Origin: a bacterium
Lineage (GTDB): Bacteria; JAMOTN01
Direction: 5' to 3'
NCBI GenBank assembly: GCA_027062325.1
Contig: JAMOTN010000005.1
Span: forward strand, 1 to 58,935
DNA: 58,935 nucleotides
Each line of letters begins with the position of its first letter. The stretch's first letter is position 1. Made by a program: the position numbers and the translations under genes. This document shows, piece after piece, positions 48,092 through 58,006 of this stretch. The notes under the pieces were generated by a model, which saw only the letters and a program-made list of their open reading frames with translations, was not told where the DNA came from and made no database searches.

Positions 48092-49303
48092 TTACTCCAC
48101 TATTTCAGTAACAACACCTGCTCCTATAGTACGTCCACCCTCACGAATTGCAAAACGCAATCCCTGCTCAATTGCCACCGGATAGATCAACTCAACTTCC
48201 ATGTTAACATTTTCTCCCGGCTTCACTATTTCAATTCCCTCTGGAAGTTTTATAGTTCCAGTAACATCTGCTGTTCTGAAGTAAAACTGTGGTTTATATC
48301 CATTATGGAACGGTTTGTGACGACCTCCTTCCTCTTTCTTAAGAACGTAAACTTCACCCTTGAACTTCTTATGAGCACTGATGCTTCCCGGCTTCGCCAA
48401 AACCATTCCACGGCGAATATCTTTCTTATCAATTCCACGAAGAAGAACTCCAACGTTATCTCCCGGAAGTGCCTCATCAAGCTCCTTACGGAACATTTCA
48501 ATTCCAGTAACAACCGTCTTCATTGGTCTATCATTGAAACCAACTATCTCAATTTCCTCTCCCACTTTAAGAGTTCCTCTCTCAACTCTTCCTGTAACAA
48601 CTGTACCACGGCCGGTAATAGTGAAGATATCTTCTATTGGCATAAGGAATGGTTTATCCTTATCACGAACTGGCTCAGGAATGTGCTCATCCATAGCATC
48701 AAGCAATTCCCAAATCTTTCCACACCACTGACAATCTCTATTTCCACAACCACACTCAAGAGCTTTAAGAGCACTTCCCTGAATAACTGGAATATTTTCT
48801 CCATCGTATCCATACTGAGTTAATAACTCTCTTACCTCTTCCTCAACCAACATAAGAAGCTCTTCATCATCAAGCATATCAACCTTATTCAAAAAGACTA
48901 TCATAGTTGGAACACCAACTTGCTTAGAGAGAAGTATGTGCTCACGAGTTTGTGGCATTGGACCATCTGCTGCGGAAACAACCAAGATTGCACCATCCAT
49001 TTGCGCAGCACCAGTAATCATATTCTTAACGTAGTCTGCGTGACCCGGACAGTCAATGTGCGCATAGTGTCTCTTCTCAGTCTCGTACTCAATGTGAGCA
49101 ACGTTAATAGTAATTCCACGCTCTTTCTCTTCTGGTGCCTTATCTATTTGATCAAATGGGGTAAAATCTGCAAATCCACGAGTTGAAAGAACTCTGGTTA
49201 TAGCTGCAGTAAGGGTAGTCTTACCATGGTCAACGTGCCCTATCGTACCAACATTCAAGTGAGGTTTCGTTCTAACAAATTTCTCTTTTCCCATCTCCTT
49301 CAT
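48092..49303 (-). CDS. tuf: Elongation factor Tu
   Basis: [56 protein letters not shown]. Confidence 0.98.
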   Translation of the reverse strand: MKEMGKEKFVRTKPHLNVGTIGHVDHGKTTLTAAITRVLSTRGFADFTPFDQIDKAPEEKERGITINVAHIEYETEKRHYAHIDCPGHADYVKNMITGAAQMDGAILVVSAADGPMPQTREHILLSKQVGVPTMIVFLNKVDMLDDEELLMLVEEEVRELLTQYGYDGENIPVIQGSALKALECGCGNRDCQWCGKIWELLDAMDEHIPEPVRDKDKPFLMPIEDIFTITGRGTVVTGRVERGTLKVGEEIEIVGFNDRPMKTVVTGIEMFRKELDEALPGDNVGVLLRGIDKKDIRRGMVLAKPGSISAHKKFKGEVYVLKKEEGGRHKPFHNGYKPQFYFRTADVTGTIKLPEGIEIVKPGENVNMEVELIYPVAIEQGLRFAIREGGRTIGAGVVTEIVE

Positions 49304-49373
49304 CCTCCTTCATCTTTAGGGTTTTTGATCTTTATCCCCTCTATGTTGAGTAAACTTTTATTTAAACTAAATA

Positions 49374-49446
49374 AGCCCACGGCCGGGCTTGAACCGGCGA
49401 CCTCTCCCTTACCAGGGGAGTGCTCTGCCGACTGAGCTACGTGGGC
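49374..49446 (-). tRNA. tRNA-Thr (GGT)
   Basis: Minus strand GCCCACGTAGCTCAGTCGGCAGAGCACTCCCCTGGTAAGGGAGAGGTCGCCGGTTCAAGCCCGGCCGTGGGCT; loop CTGGTAA. Confidence 0.95.
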
Positions 49447-49456
49447 TTGAGAAAAG

Positions 49457-49540
49457 TGGGCAGGGGTGGATTCGAACCACCGAAGGCGTCAAGCCGTGGG
49501 ATTTACAGTCCCATGCCTTTGACCGCTTGGCTACCTGCCC
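49457..49540 (-). tRNA. tRNA-Tyr (GTA), long variable arm
   Basis: Minus strand GGGCAGGTAGCCAAGCGGTCAAAGGCATGGGACTGTAAATCCCACGGCTTGACGCCTTCGGTGGTTCGAATCCACCCCTGCCCA. Confidence 0.95.
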
Positions 49541-49551
49541 ACACTCTCCAA

Positions 49552-49624
49552 AGCCGGTGAAGGGACTCGAACCCCCAACCCGTGGATTACAAATCCACTG
49601 CTCTGCCGATTGAGCTACACCGGC
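49552..49624 (-). tRNA. tRNA-Thr (TGT)
   Basis: Minus strand GCCGGTGTAGCTCAATCGGCAGAGCAGTGGATTTGTAATCCACGGGTTGGGGGTTCGAGTCCCTTCACCGGCT; loop TTTGTAA. Confidence 0.95.
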
Positions 49625-49768
49625 TTATTGTTTCCCAAACTATGCCTCAAGTTGTAAGATAATACAGACACCGCCTTCTGTCAAGAAGTTACCACACGCT
49701 ATAAAGAAAAGTCAAGATTTTACTTATCATGCTATTACACTAACAACTTAATAATTTGCAAACGTTCT

Positions 49769-51607
49769 TTAAACTCCAGGCAAGATAACTGTGAAAGTTG
49801 AGCCTTTACCAGGCTCACTTTCTACCTCTATCCATCCTCCATGCTCATCCACAATCCTAGTGGATATTGATAGTCCCAATCCAACTCCTTCCTCTTTTTT
49901 GGTAAAAAACGGGTCAAATATTTTGGACATATCCTCTGGATTCATCCCAATCCCGTCATCTATAACTTTCAACTCATACCTACCATCCTTTTTAAATCCA
50001 ATAATTTTAATGCTCCCTCCCTGCCTACAAGCATCAATGGCATTATCTACAAGATTGTAAACCACTTGCTTCAATTTATCCGCATCAGCCAGCACTTCTC
50101 CTTTAACATCAACCTCCAACCTTACCCCCTTTTTGTCAGCCTTACTCTTTAAAGCCTCAACTATCGGTAAAACAACCTCCTCTGCTCCAATATACCTCTT
50201 GTTAACAACGGCAGGTTTGGCAAAATTGTTTATCTGATCCACAATTTTTGCCAATCTCTCCACCTCTTCGTTTATCAACTTGACGGTATTGTCAAACTCC
50301 TGAGAATCCTTAATATTTGGAAGAACCTGCACTAACATTTTTATACCACTTAGTGGGTTCCTTATTTCATGAGCAATTCCAACTGCAAATTCTCCTAAAA
50401 CTGATAGCTTTTCCAATCTTTTCAGTCTTCCTTTCATCTTAACTTCAAAAGTCTTATCTCTCATAACACACACAACTGCATCTTCATCCTCAAATCTTAT
50501 TGGTTGAATCACAAGATCGTAGTACCTATCAGCCCACTCAAAATTCTGAACCTCAATGAGAACCTTCTCAGAGATCGCTCTCTCATAAAATTCCCATAGA
50601 GGATTAGCTATGCTGAGCACGCTTCCCTTTAAAACTTTCTTTATCTGCTTATTTGCAAAAACAACACGTGAACTTGAATCAATCACAGCAACACCATCTT
50701 TTAAGTTATCAAGCACCACCTGCAAATAAGAGTAGTATTTATCTATCTGTCCTTTCAATGAGTTTATTCTGTCAAGTTGTACAGCAAACAACTTCAACAT
50801 CAATAAATCCGAAGCTGCGTACGCATAGCTTCTTCTACTCGCCACAAAGTACAGCAGTCCCTCATCTGATTCATACATCATTTGTGAATTAAAATAATTG
50901 CTGTAATTCAAAATTCCTTCTCTTAAACGTTCGCTTTTCACAGGCTGTAAAATTTCTTTTAACAAAACCTCATGAGGTAAATTTACATCTCCAACCTCTG
51001 CTAAAACCTCGTCTCCTTTGAGCACCGCCACAAAATCCGCCATAAAAAACTCTCTTAATACCTGGATGTTCTCACCTAGATCATAACTCTTTACTCCATC
51101 AAAACTCCTAAGCTGAAGCTCAACTTTCATAGATTCCATCAATTTTGAGAACATCCAAACTAGCAGGGACAACTGCGGCATCATATCCTTCAAAACTTTT
51201 ACAAACCACTTTTTTAAATTTTCATCACTCAAAAGTACTTGCAATTGCCGCCCGGTACCCAACTCTTTTTGTACCCCTTTCTCCATATCTTCTGAAAAAA
51301 CTAGCACAGCAAAACCCAATATTTTTCCAAAAACAAGGGGAATTTTTAAAAATTTTGAAAACTTATCCATAAATATCTGATCCACACATCCAACTCTATA
51401 AGGAATAACAACCTCCCCACTTTCAACTTTTTCATCAAAACTTAACTCCATCTCAACTCTCAGAGTGTTATCATCAGCAATGGTAAAGAGTATAACTTTC
51501 TTAACACCAAACTTACTCCCTTCTTTAAGCAATTGGTGCAGTTTTCTTCTAAGAGTTTGTGGAATCCTTTTTTCCAATTTTCCTCTATTTTCAAAGAGTT
51601 CATTCAT
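49769..51607 (-). CDS. Soluble PAS-containing sensor histidine kinase
   Basis: FAVGIAHEIRNPLSGIKMLVQVLP H-box; VVYNLVDNAIDACRQGG; DDGIGMNPEDMSKIFDPFFTKKEEGVGLGLSI; no clear TM helix. Confidence 0.93.
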   Translation of the reverse strand: MNELFENRGKLEKRIPQTLRRKLHQLLKEGSKFGVKKVILFTIADDNTLRVEMELSFDEKVESGEVVIPYRVGCVDQIFMDKFSKFLKIPLVFGKILGFAVLVFSEDMEKGVQKELGTGRQLQVLLSDENLKKWFVKVLKDMMPQLSLLVWMFSKLMESMKVELQLRSFDGVKSYDLGENIQVLREFFMADFVAVLKGDEVLAEVGDVNLPHEVLLKEILQPVKSERLREGILNYSNYFNSQMMYESDEGLLYFVASRRSYAYAASDLLMLKLFAVQLDRINSLKGQIDKYYSYLQVVLDNLKDGVAVIDSSSRVVFANKQIKKVLKGSVLSIANPLWEFYERAISEKVLIEVQNFEWADRYYDLVIQPIRFEDEDAVVCVMRDKTFEVKMKGRLKRLEKLSVLGEFAVGIAHEIRNPLSGIKMLVQVLPNIKDSQEFDNTVKLINEEVERLAKIVDQINNFAKPAVVNKRYIGAEEVVLPIVEALKSKADKKGVRLEVDVKGEVLADADKLKQVVYNLVDNAIDACRQGGSIKIIGFKKDGRYELKVIDDGIGMNPEDMSKIFDPFFTKKEEGVGLGLSISTRIVDEHGGWIEVESEPGKGSTFTVILPGV

Positions 51608-51610
51608 AAG

Positions 51611-54600
51611 TTACACCTCTATTTCCCTCTCTACCTCAACTATAGCCCTTATTCTGGAATAAAGAGCAGTTGAAACATCAGCCCAATCAAATTCACCTTT
51701 TTCAACCTTCTCCATCTCCCTTTCCAATTTTAACGTAAATTCCTCATCTATCCATTCTGGATAATGTTCCTTCAAATATCTGTAAACTTTTATTCCTAAT
51801 TCTGTAGGTATTATGCGGCGATTGTACTCTTTTACGTAACCTCTGTCAAATAGTGTAGCAACAATAGTAGCATACGTCGAAGGCCTTCCCAACCCTCTCT
51901 TTCTCATCTCTTCAACAAGTGTCCCCTGTGTAAACAGCGCTATTTTAGGCAGATATACAACCTCTGCCTCGAAACCACCTTCTACATCAAAGTAACTAAC
52001 ATTCCAGTAAAGACTGTAGGTTTTACGAACAGGTTTTGTGAAAAACTCTTTCTCCACTTCAAACTGTCTCTTTTCAAACTTCACTTTAAAAACACACTTC
52101 ACAAACTCTGCTATTTCCCTTTTCATCTGAGAAGCTATAAATCTTCTAAATATCAAATCATAAAGCCTTAAGTGATCATTTGAAAGACTAATCTGACCAC
52201 TTTTCACGATTTCCCTTAACTCAAAATAATCTACAGGTTTTGTGGGCCTTATTGCCTCATGAGCCCCTTCAGAAGAGAAGCGATGAGGTTCTATTAAATC
52301 TTCCAGTTTATTATTTTTCAAGTAAACTCTCGCAACTCCTACACCAGCATCAGAAATTCTAAAAGAATCTGTACGATGATAAGTTATCAATCCCCTTTCA
52401 AATAAAGTTTGGGCAATCTGCATAACCTTATCCGCACTCCATCCAAGTATTCTTGAGGCAGTTGTCAACAAAGTCGAGGTATTGAAAGGATACAGCAACT
52501 CCGTCTCTCTCTCTTCACGACTAACAATTTCAAACTCAACATTTCTTAGCTTTCCAACCTCTCTCTTTTTATACTCCCCGATCCTAACCTCCAGCCTTTC
52601 TCTGCTCCCCTCAGCTTTACTGGCCAACACCAAAGCTAAATCCTTTATCTTTGCTCTTTCATATCTATCTATTATCCAACCCAATACAGGCGTCTGAACC
52701 CTTCCAGCAGACAACCAATTCGCATCAAACTCTTCCCAAAGTTTTCTACTTATACCAAACCCGACCCATCTGTCCGCAACTCGTCTCAAAACCTGAGCTT
52801 CCACTAATCTTTCATCCACTTTTTCTTCTGTTAAAACCGCTTTCTCAAACTCACGTCTTGTAATCTCATGCATCTTCATCCTATTTACATGCTCTGAAAA
52901 TCCAGCTATGTTAACATAAACATCCCACGCTATCTTCTCTCCTTCCGTATCAGGGTCTGTTGCTATTAAAACAGTGTTTGCCTCCCAAGCAAGTTGTCTT
53001 AACGAATCTATTACATCTTTTTTATCCTCTATCACTTCACCCTCATTCTCTTTAACAATTGGCTTATAAACCGGAACAAACGCTTCTTCTTTCACTACTC
53101 CAAATATCCCCTCATCCTCTACTAAATCCAACATGTGTCCTCTGCTAGCAGTAAGTATGAAAGTCACATCAGCAGCGTTAACCTCCCAAGCAGTCAAACC
53201 CTTAAAAACCTTTGCAGCAGGCTTTCCGAAAAACGACGCAATTGTCCTAGCTTTGGTTGGTGACTCAACAATCACTAGTTCCACCGAAGGTCTAACACTC
53301 ATCTTCTTACTATCCTTGAGCTGTTTCTCTGCCTTACGAAAATCAAACTTTTCAAAATAAAAATCTTCAATAAAAAACTTCATACGACGTTCGAGAAAAT
53401 CTAACAAGCGCTTATCCAACTCATCTCTCACATTTACTACAGCAACACCAGCTGTTATTCCCTCTGCAGTCAATCTACTAGTACGCCCCGTAGCCTGAAG
53501 ATAGGTCGTCGTATCAGGAACCACTATTACCTCTTCATCTGGATTGTAAATAACATGTGAAGCAATCTTTTCTCTAATATCTTGCTGTAGCAAATAATTT
53601 CTAATCTTATCTGCAATGTGATTCAACCATTTATCTTCTTTTAGCTTATTCTCATCACGAACATACTGAACCTGTCTCAACTTATCAAACCACCACGAAG
53701 GTATATCTATAACCCGTGCCAATATTCTTGCCGCCCAAAACAGAACAAACGGTCTTTCCACGCTTGGAGAAAATGGTATCTTAACATGAGGCGGTCTCCA
53801 AAAGGCACACCACTTAACTACATCTGGCAAATTTATACCTCTTACCAAAGGATTTCTAGGATTTGCCACTCCCAGTAAAAACTTGTACCTCGAAACGTTT
53901 TCAAGATTAGCCGAAACATCTGTTGACTTTAAAACTTTGTACTTTTTAGAAAGAGAGCTGTAAACCTTTTCAACTTCTTCCAAACTAGGAAATAACACTA
54001 TTCCCGTTCCATCCAACTTTGCTAATTTTTCAAAAAACTCATCCATATCAAGCTGAGCCAGAAAATCCTTAACATTTCTAAAAGCCCAGTTTCTCCCTGT
54101 CATTATGTCGATCCCAACAGTATTTGTTAAAAGGTTGCCAACTCCCTTAGCCGTAGCAGAAGAGATTATAAGTTGGCCCTTAGCCTCTATTTTCTCTTTG
54201 CGGGCAATTTTTATCTCATCAGGTGTATATCCCAAAGTCAACAACACGTAATAAACGATGGCACTTCCTTTAAACATACTGTCAATATCATCAACAAAAA
54301 CTTGTTCCACCTTTCCTGCAATTTTCTGATGATTTCTCACTAAAAATTGGCTTGTCGCAACAATTGCGTCCCACTTTTCTGATTCAACAATTTTCTTATC
54401 TTTGCTTGAGAAATAAAACACTATATTACGGACCGCTTTTAAAATTTCCTTCTTATTAAGCCTCCCATCCTTCCATTTTTTCAACCTTTTCTCCCACTGC
54501 ACAAAAATATCATGTGCTTGCTCCACTAAAGCCTTTGTAGGAAAAACCACTAATGCCCTTTTTCCCTCTATAATTCCAATAAGTGTCGCAAATAATCCAA

Positions 54601-54880
54601 AAGTTGTCTTACCTATTCCAACACTTGCAACCAATGGAAAACTTTCTCCAAGCAGGAATCTCTTCAACCAACTCTGCTGCAATGGAAGCATCTCTTTTCC
54701 AACTAGAAGCTCAAATAAATCCTTGTATAAGTCAACTTTTTCTTTTAACGATTGAATCCTTTCCCAAAATCCTTTTGGAGAAACGCTGCACCTCGCACAA
54801 ACCCCATATTTTAACAGCTCAGTACTAGCCACTCGCTTTCCACATGATGGACACAGACGCTCAAAGTATGCCTTCACCAT
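51611..54880 (-). CDS. rgy: Reverse gyrase
   Basis: N-terminal CPSCG...CARC finger, Walker A SVGIGKTTFG, helicase motifs, then topoisomerase IA: ELVIVESPTKARTIASFFG, ATDPDTEGEKIAWD, catalytic LITYHRTDSFRIS. Confidence 0.96.
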   Translation of the reverse strand: MVKAYFERLCPSCGKRVASTELLKYGVCARCSVSPKGFWERIQSLKEKVDLYKDLFELLVGKEMLPLQQSWLKRFLLGESFPLVASVGIGKTTFGLFATLIGIIEGKRALVVFPTKALVEQAHDIFVQWEKRLKKWKDGRLNKKEILKAVRNIVFYFSSKDKKIVESEKWDAIVATSQFLVRNHQKIAGKVEQVFVDDIDSMFKGSAIVYYVLLTLGYTPDEIKIARKEKIEAKGQLIISSATAKGVGNLLTNTVGIDIMTGRNWAFRNVKDFLAQLDMDEFFEKLAKLDGTGIVLFPSLEEVEKVYSSLSKKYKVLKSTDVSANLENVSRYKFLLGVANPRNPLVRGINLPDVVKWCAFWRPPHVKIPFSPSVERPFVLFWAARILARVIDIPSWWFDKLRQVQYVRDENKLKEDKWLNHIADKIRNYLLQQDIREKIASHVIYNPDEEVIVVPDTTTYLQATGRTSRLTAEGITAGVAVVNVRDELDKRLLDFLERRMKFFIEDFYFEKFDFRKAEKQLKDSKKMSVRPSVELVIVESPTKARTIASFFGKPAAKVFKGLTAWEVNAADVTFILTASRGHMLDLVEDEGIFGVVKEEAFVPVYKPIVKENEGEVIEDKKDVIDSLRQLAWEANTVLIATDPDTEGEKIAWDVYVNIAGFSEHVNRMKMHEITRREFEKAVLTEEKVDERLVEAQVLRRVADRWVGFGISRKLWEEFDANWLSAGRVQTPVLGWIIDRYERAKIKDLALVLASKAEGSRERLEVRIGEYKKREVGKLRNVEFEIVSREERETELLYPFNTSTLLTTASRILGWSADKVMQIAQTLFERGLITYHRTDSFRISDAGVGVARVYLKNNKLEDLIEPHRFSSEGAHEAIRPTKPVDYFELREIVKSGQISLSNDHLRLYDLIFRRFIASQMKREIAEFVKCVFKVKFEKRQFEVEKEFFTKPVRKTYSLYWNVSYFDVEGGFEAEVVYLPKIALFTQGTLVEEMRKRGLGRPSTYATIVATLFDRGYVKEYNRRIIPTELGIKVYRYLKEHYPEWIDEEFTLKLEREMEKVEKGEFDWADVSTALYSRIRAIVEVEREIEV

Positions 54881-55118
54881 TATTCACTCCCCATTACTTC
54901 AACTTTGCTGCGTAAAATAGCATACACCAAAAGCTGCTATTTCTTCCACGATAATCTCAACCATTTAGCTACACCTTCAATAAAATTCCCATTTTCAGTT
55001 TTTACACACTCAACTTACAAAGACATTAACATACTGATAATAAAAAATTACTATGGTATTATAAATTAGGAAGTTAGCATTGCATAACAAATTTGCCGAC
55101 GCAAATGAGGTGAGGTAA

Positions 55119-56495
55119 ATGAAAAGCGTTATACTAGCAGCAGGTATCGGGAAGAGATTCAAATCCCAGATTCCAAAACCTCTTCACACCATATTAGGCA
55201 TTTCAATGTTTGGCTGGGTACTAAAAGAAGCCCTTGAAGTTACAGATGAAGCAATAGTAGTTATAAACCCAGACTTTAAAGTCGAGTTTGAAAATTCGTT
55301 AGATAGAATAAAGGAAGTCTTTAAAATAGAAAAAGAAGTCCATTTTGCCTTTCAAAACGAACCAACTGGCACTTTAACTGCTCTCGTATCTGCTGCTCCT
55401 CTTTTGACTGGAAATGACACTGTACTTGTACTATGTGCCGACACTCCACTGGTAACCTCAGAGCTCCTGGCAGAGTTTTTAAAACAATCTGAAGATTCTC
55501 CAAATGCAATTTTAGCTGTTCGTACTGAAAACCCAACCGGATATGGAAGGATAATACACAACGACAATATTCTACTCAAAATTGTGGAAGAGGCAGACCT
55601 TACCGAAGAAGCCCGTAGCATAAAGCTTGTAAACTCAGGAATTTATAAACTCAACTGGAAAGACGTTATTGAAAATTACGCAGATGTCAGACCTGCCAAC
55701 AAACAAAACGAATATTATCTAACAGATCTTGCATCTCTTCTTAAGTGTCACGTCGTTGAAACAGATAACGAGGATTGTTTAATAGGTGTAAACAACAGGT
55801 ATCAGTTATCTCTAGTAGAAGAAAACTTAATTGATAGGATAATTCAAAATTTAGCAATGGAAGGCGTAAGATTTGTAAAGCCCTCTACCATTTACATTGA
55901 ACCCCTTGTCAACATTGAAAAAGACTGCACAATAGGTCCAAATGTTATTCTAAAGGGCAACACCACAATCTCTACAGGTACTGTCATATCAAATAGTGAA
56001 GTTGAAAACTCAACAATTGGCAAAAGTTGCACGCTAACCTTTAGTGTTGTAAAGAATTCTACTATTGCCTCAAATACAACGGTTGGACCATTTGCTCACA
56101 TAAGAGATGGCGCCCAAATTGGCAATGAATGTCGTATTGGCAACTTTGTAGAAGTGAAAAATTCAAAGCTTGAAGACAAAGTCAAGGCTGCACATCTTTC
56201 ATATCTTGGAGATGCAGAAGTGGGGGAAGATGCAAATATTGGAGCAGGAACCATCACCTGCAATTTTGACGGGAAGCAAAAGCACAAGACGGTGATAGAA
56301 AAAAAAGCTTTTATAGGTAGCAACTCCTCACTCGTTGCGCCAGTTAAAATCGGGGCAAACAGCATGGTTGCGGCAGGAAGTGTTATTACAAAAAATGTTC
56401 CAAGAGACTCCCTTGCAATTGCCCGTGCACGCCAAGAAAACAAAGAAGATTGGGTAAGAAGATATAAAAGGAGGCAGAAAGATGAGCCTAAATAA
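55119..56495 (+). CDS. glmU: Bifunctional UDP-N-acetylglucosamine pyrophosphorylase/glucosamine-1-phosphate N-acetyltransferase
   Basis: VILAAGIGKRFKSQIPKPLHTI; left-handed beta-helix; YLGDAEVGEDANIGAGTITCNFDGKQKHKT. Confidence 0.97.
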   Translation: MKSVILAAGIGKRFKSQIPKPLHTILGISMFGWVLKEALEVTDEAIVVINPDFKVEFENSLDRIKEVFKIEKEVHFAFQNEPTGTLTALVSAAPLLTGNDTVLVLCADTPLVTSELLAEFLKQSEDSPNAILAVRTENPTGYGRIIHNDNILLKIVEEADLTEEARSIKLVNSGIYKLNWKDVIENYADVRPANKQNEYYLTDLASLLKCHVVETDNEDCLIGVNNRYQLSLVEENLIDRIIQNLAMEGVRFVKPSTIYIEPLVNIEKDCTIGPNVILKGNTTISTGTVISNSEVENSTIGKSCTLTFSVVKNSTIASNTTVGPFAHIRDGAQIGNECRIGNFVEVKNSKLEDKVKAAHLSYLGDAEVGEDANIGAGTITCNFDGKQKHKTVIEKKAFIGSNSSLVAPVKIGANSMVAAGSVITKNVPRDSLAIARARQENKEDWVRRYKRRQKDEPK

Positions 56496-57438
56496 ATCCC
56501 CCTTGAAAATTTTCAATGTTGGCGCAAATCCTCGTCTAGCAGAAGAGATAGCAGAGTGTCTTGGAATAAAGTTAGCAGACGCTGAGATTAAAAAGTTTGC
56601 CGACGGTGAGGTCTCTGTTATAATTCGCGAAAGCGTACGCGGAGCAGACGTATTCCTAATACAACCGACTTGCCCTCCTGTTAACGAAAATCTGATGACT
56701 CTTCTCATCGTAGTCGACGCTATCAAAAGAGCATCTGCAGGCAGAATCACTGCTGTTATCCCTTATTACGGATACTGCCGCCAAGAAAAGAAAACGCGCG
56801 GAAGAGAACCTATAACTGCAAAACTTGTTGCAAATCTACTCGTAACAGCTGGAATTGATAGAATAGTCACATTTGATCTTCACACATGGGCCATTCAAGG
56901 ATTTTTTGACATACCCGTTGACCACTTTACTGCAATACCAATTCTTTCCGATTACTTTAAAAATCAGAACCTCAAAGGCGAGGATATAGTAGTAGTATCA
57001 CCAGATGCAGGTGGAGTCCAAAGAGCAAGAGCATTTGCTAAACGCCTCAACTCATCACTTGCAATAATAGACAAAAGACGCCCTAAACCAAATGTTGCAG
57101 AAGTAATGAACATAGTTGGAGACGTATCAGGAAAAACAGCAATAATAGTTGACGACATAATAGATACAGCAGGAACTTTAACTAAAGCAGCTCAAATTTT
57201 GAAGGATCATGGAGCTAAAAAAATCTACGCAGCAGCAACTCACGGTCTCTTTTCTGGAGAAGCAATTGAAAAGATTAACTCATCTCCGCTTACTGAGGTG
57301 GTAATATCAAATACAATTCCTCTACGCGTTAACTCTGAAAAGATTCGTGTGTTGTCCATTGCCCCATTTTTGAGTGAGGGAATATATCGAATCCACAATA
57401 ACCTCAGTTTGAGTTATCTATTCGAGATATGGAAATAA
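56482..57438 (+). CDS. prs: Ribose-phosphate pyrophosphokinase
   Basis: FADGEVSVIIRESVRGADVFLIQPTCPPVNENLMTLLIVVDA; AIIVDDIIDTAGTLTKAAQIL. Confidence 0.97.
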   Translation: MSLNKSPLKIFNVGANPRLAEEIAECLGIKLADAEIKKFADGEVSVIIRESVRGADVFLIQPTCPPVNENLMTLLIVVDAIKRASAGRITAVIPYYGYCRQEKKTRGREPITAKLVANLLVTAGIDRIVTFDLHTWAIQGFFDIPVDHFTAIPILSDYFKNQNLKGEDIVVVSPDAGGVQRARAFAKRLNSSLAIIDKRRPKPNVAEVMNIVGDVSGKTAIIVDDIIDTAGTLTKAAQILKDHGAKKIYAAATHGLFSGEAIEKINSSPLTEVVISNTIPLRVNSEKIRVLSIAPFLSEGIYRIHNNLSLSYLFEIWK

Positions 57439-57452
57439 AGGAGGGAAAGAAG

Positions 57453-57992
57453 TTGAACGCAAACTCTAACAGCATAAGGGGGACAACAATTCTAGCAGTA
57501 AGGCGAAACAATGAGACAGCCATAGCTGCCGATGGACAGGTAACATTTGGAGATATTGCCATCAAGTCAAGTGCTAAAAAACTTCATAAATTTTTGGACA
57601 GTAAAGTTATCATTGGTATGGCAGGGGCTGTATCTGATTGTTTATTCATGCTTGAAAAAATTGAGTCTCTTCTTGAAACATATGGAAACTTACCAAAAGC
57701 TATGATAGAACTTGCAAAATCTATAAGAGGTGCAAATCTTCACGGTCAACTACTAGCAGTTGACTCTCGCCATATACTAATACTTGAAGGATCTGGAAAT
57801 GTTATGCAACCTGAAGAAAACGTTGCTGCCATAGGTTCAGGAGGGATGTTTGCCTGGAGCGCAGCTTATGCTCTCTTAAAAAATACCGATCTTTCTGCAA
57901 AAGATATAGTCAAAAATGCTATGGAAATTGCAGCAAAGCTCTGTATCTACACTAACAACGAATTATCGATAGAAGTACTAAAAGAAGAGTAA
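57453..57992 (+). CDS. hslV: ATP-dependent protease peptidase subunit HslV (start re-assigned to TTG 57453)
   Basis: GTTILAVRRNNETAIAADGQVTFGD; AAGGAGGGA RBS at about 57438-57446 lies inside the ORF-track start, supporting TTG. Confidence 0.93.
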   Translation: MNANSNSIRGTTILAVRRNNETAIAADGQVTFGDIAIKSSAKKLHKFLDSKVIIGMAGAVSDCLFMLEKIESLLETYGNLPKAMIELAKSIRGANLHGQLLAVDSRHILILEGSGNVMQPEENVAAIGSGGMFAWSAAYALLKNTDLSAKDIVKNAMEIAAKLCIYTNNELSIEVLKEE

Positions 57993-58006
57993 AGGAGAGA
58001 GAGGGT

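Noticed and set aside
47746-48111. Plus ORF MAGPAGLEPATTGFGVQCSSLLSYGPT...
   Set aside because: Translation antisense to tRNA-Trp and rpmG; AGPAGLEPAT peptides are a well-known tRNA-derived artefact.
48305-48823. 172-aa and 116-aa plus ORFs inside tuf
   Set aside because: Antisense shadow ORFs of a highly conserved gene; no start context.
49226-49613. Plus ORFs ...KPTAGLEPATSPLPGECSAD and ...GWIRTTEGVKPWDLQSHAFDRLATCPHSPKPVKGLEPPTRGLQIHCSAD
   Set aside because: Antisense translation of the tRNA-Thr, tRNA-Tyr and tRNA-Thr genes.
52482-53360. Plus ORFs inside reverse gyrase
   Set aside because: Antisense shadow ORFs on a confident CDS.
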